From Eremophila alpestris peregrina (lineage: Eukaryota; Chordata; Aves; Passeriformes; Alaudidae), in NCBI GenBank assembly GCA_009792885.1, contig WMCF01000030.1, positions 6,570,897-6,634,896 of the forward strand: a stretch of DNA of 64,000 bases, in the 5' to 3' direction. This document shows, piece by piece, positions 63,356 to 64,000 of the stretch. The translations under genes were made by a program, and so were the position numbers. The notes under the pieces were generated by a model, which saw only the letters and a program-made list of their open reading frames with translations, was not told where the DNA came from and made no database searches. Numbering within the stretch: position 1 is the stretch's first letter; the number at the start of each line of letters is the position of its first letter.

Positions 63356-64000
63356 TTTTCTTTTCCTTTCTCCACTTTCTATGGCCAATTTTATCAGGGC
63401 TTACTGGTAAGAAGTATGAAATTACCCACAGTAGTGCCTGAAAAGCAAAACACAGTGCAAAGAACATTCTCAGATTTTTCCTCTGTTGCTAAAGGAAAAA
63501 AGTTAATGTAGCCTAAGGAAAATAGTCATTAGAAGCATCATAGAGCATTTATAAACATACACAAAATATAAACCATAGCACTTTAAAGAACAAGCACCAC
63601 TATTTGATCTGCTAGAAATCTTGATTAGAAAAATGTTGATAAAATTTATTTGGGTTTAAAAAAAAAGGAAACCTTTCATTATTTTCCAGGAGATATTGAG
63701 AACATAATTATTCACAAAAAAGAGATGAAGAAATGTCAGGGAATAAAAACAAGCTACACAGGATACGTTATATTATAACCAGAGGTCAATTTTCACTCTA
63801 GCAAATGATTAATGGTCTAGTGAAATATTCTGTATACTAACCTGATGTTTAATATTCTGTTAATGATCTGGAAAAGAAGATGAATTATCATATTGTACAA
63901 TTTGCCAGGCACAGAAACTACATGAGCCAAGGCTAGAAAGAATATGAATATCTTCAAAGACAGTTTATAAAGCTAGGGAGATGAGGGAGCTATGTTTTTT
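63356..64000. other. Intronic sequence to window edge, possible CR1 scrap
   Basis: AT-rich. A short stretch at about 63845-63915 reads in the plus direction like a decayed CR1 'FNI-VNDLEKK...QFA' block, but it is too short to be sure. The upstream neuroligin coding exon is not in the window. Confidence 0.5.

Noticed and set aside
1..64000. tRNA, rRNA, CRISPR array or bacterial-type operon
   Set aside because: No cloverleaf, no rRNA core sequence, no regularly spaced repeats, and no dense open frames; the window is vertebrate intronic DNA.

Overview
This window looks like intronic DNA of a bird genome. It is AT-rich and gene-poor, and no bacterial-style gene is present. It carries many CR1 retroposon fragments in both orientations and several copies of an avian endogenous-retrovirus LTR family that starts TGTCC and ends TGACA. 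The only protein-coding DNA I can support is two short exons on the minus strand with intact splice sites. Conceptually translated, they read as neuroligin, and the best match by recalled family sequence is NLGN4. The bird call rests on the CR1 and LTR types and the exon sequences; I cannot name the species.

Layout, in gene direction (right to left). Positions 64000-49611 are the intron upstream of the alternative exon. It holds CR1 remnants (62.7-63.4 kb, 52.4-52.9 kb) and LTR remnants (61.4-62.0 kb, 57.9-58.1 kb). Positions 49610-49551 are a 60-base cassette exon at neuroligin splice site A. Positions 49550-45649 are a 3.9 kb intron with an LTR remnant and a perfect 13-bp hairpin. Positions 45648-45496 are the constitutive 153-base exon of the cholinesterase-like domain. 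Positions 45495-1 are at least 45 kb of the next intron. I saw neither the next coding exon nor the preceding one, so the gene runs off both ends.

The large downstream intron is mostly unique AT-rich sequence. It is interrupted by CR1 copies at 16.1-17.0, 25.9-26.1, 34.8-35.5, 36.6-36.9, 40.4-40.5 and 41.7-43.2 kb, a near full-length solo LTR at 32.9-33.4 kb, and simple repeats. The simple repeats include a 60-bp alternating purine-pyrimidine tract and an A/C-only tract with a canonical G-quadruplex motif on the gene-sense strand.

Two observations stand out. First, at 42021-42057 the CR1 copy is split by a head-to-head pair of the 19-base Tn5 mosaic end, the Nextera junction adapter, with a 26-base duplication on its flanks. 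This is almost certainly a library or assembly artefact and not biology. Second, an RBFOX-type UGCAUG element lies about 33 bases downstream of the 60-base cassette exon, which gives a testable model for its regulated splicing. I found no new multi-gene system here.
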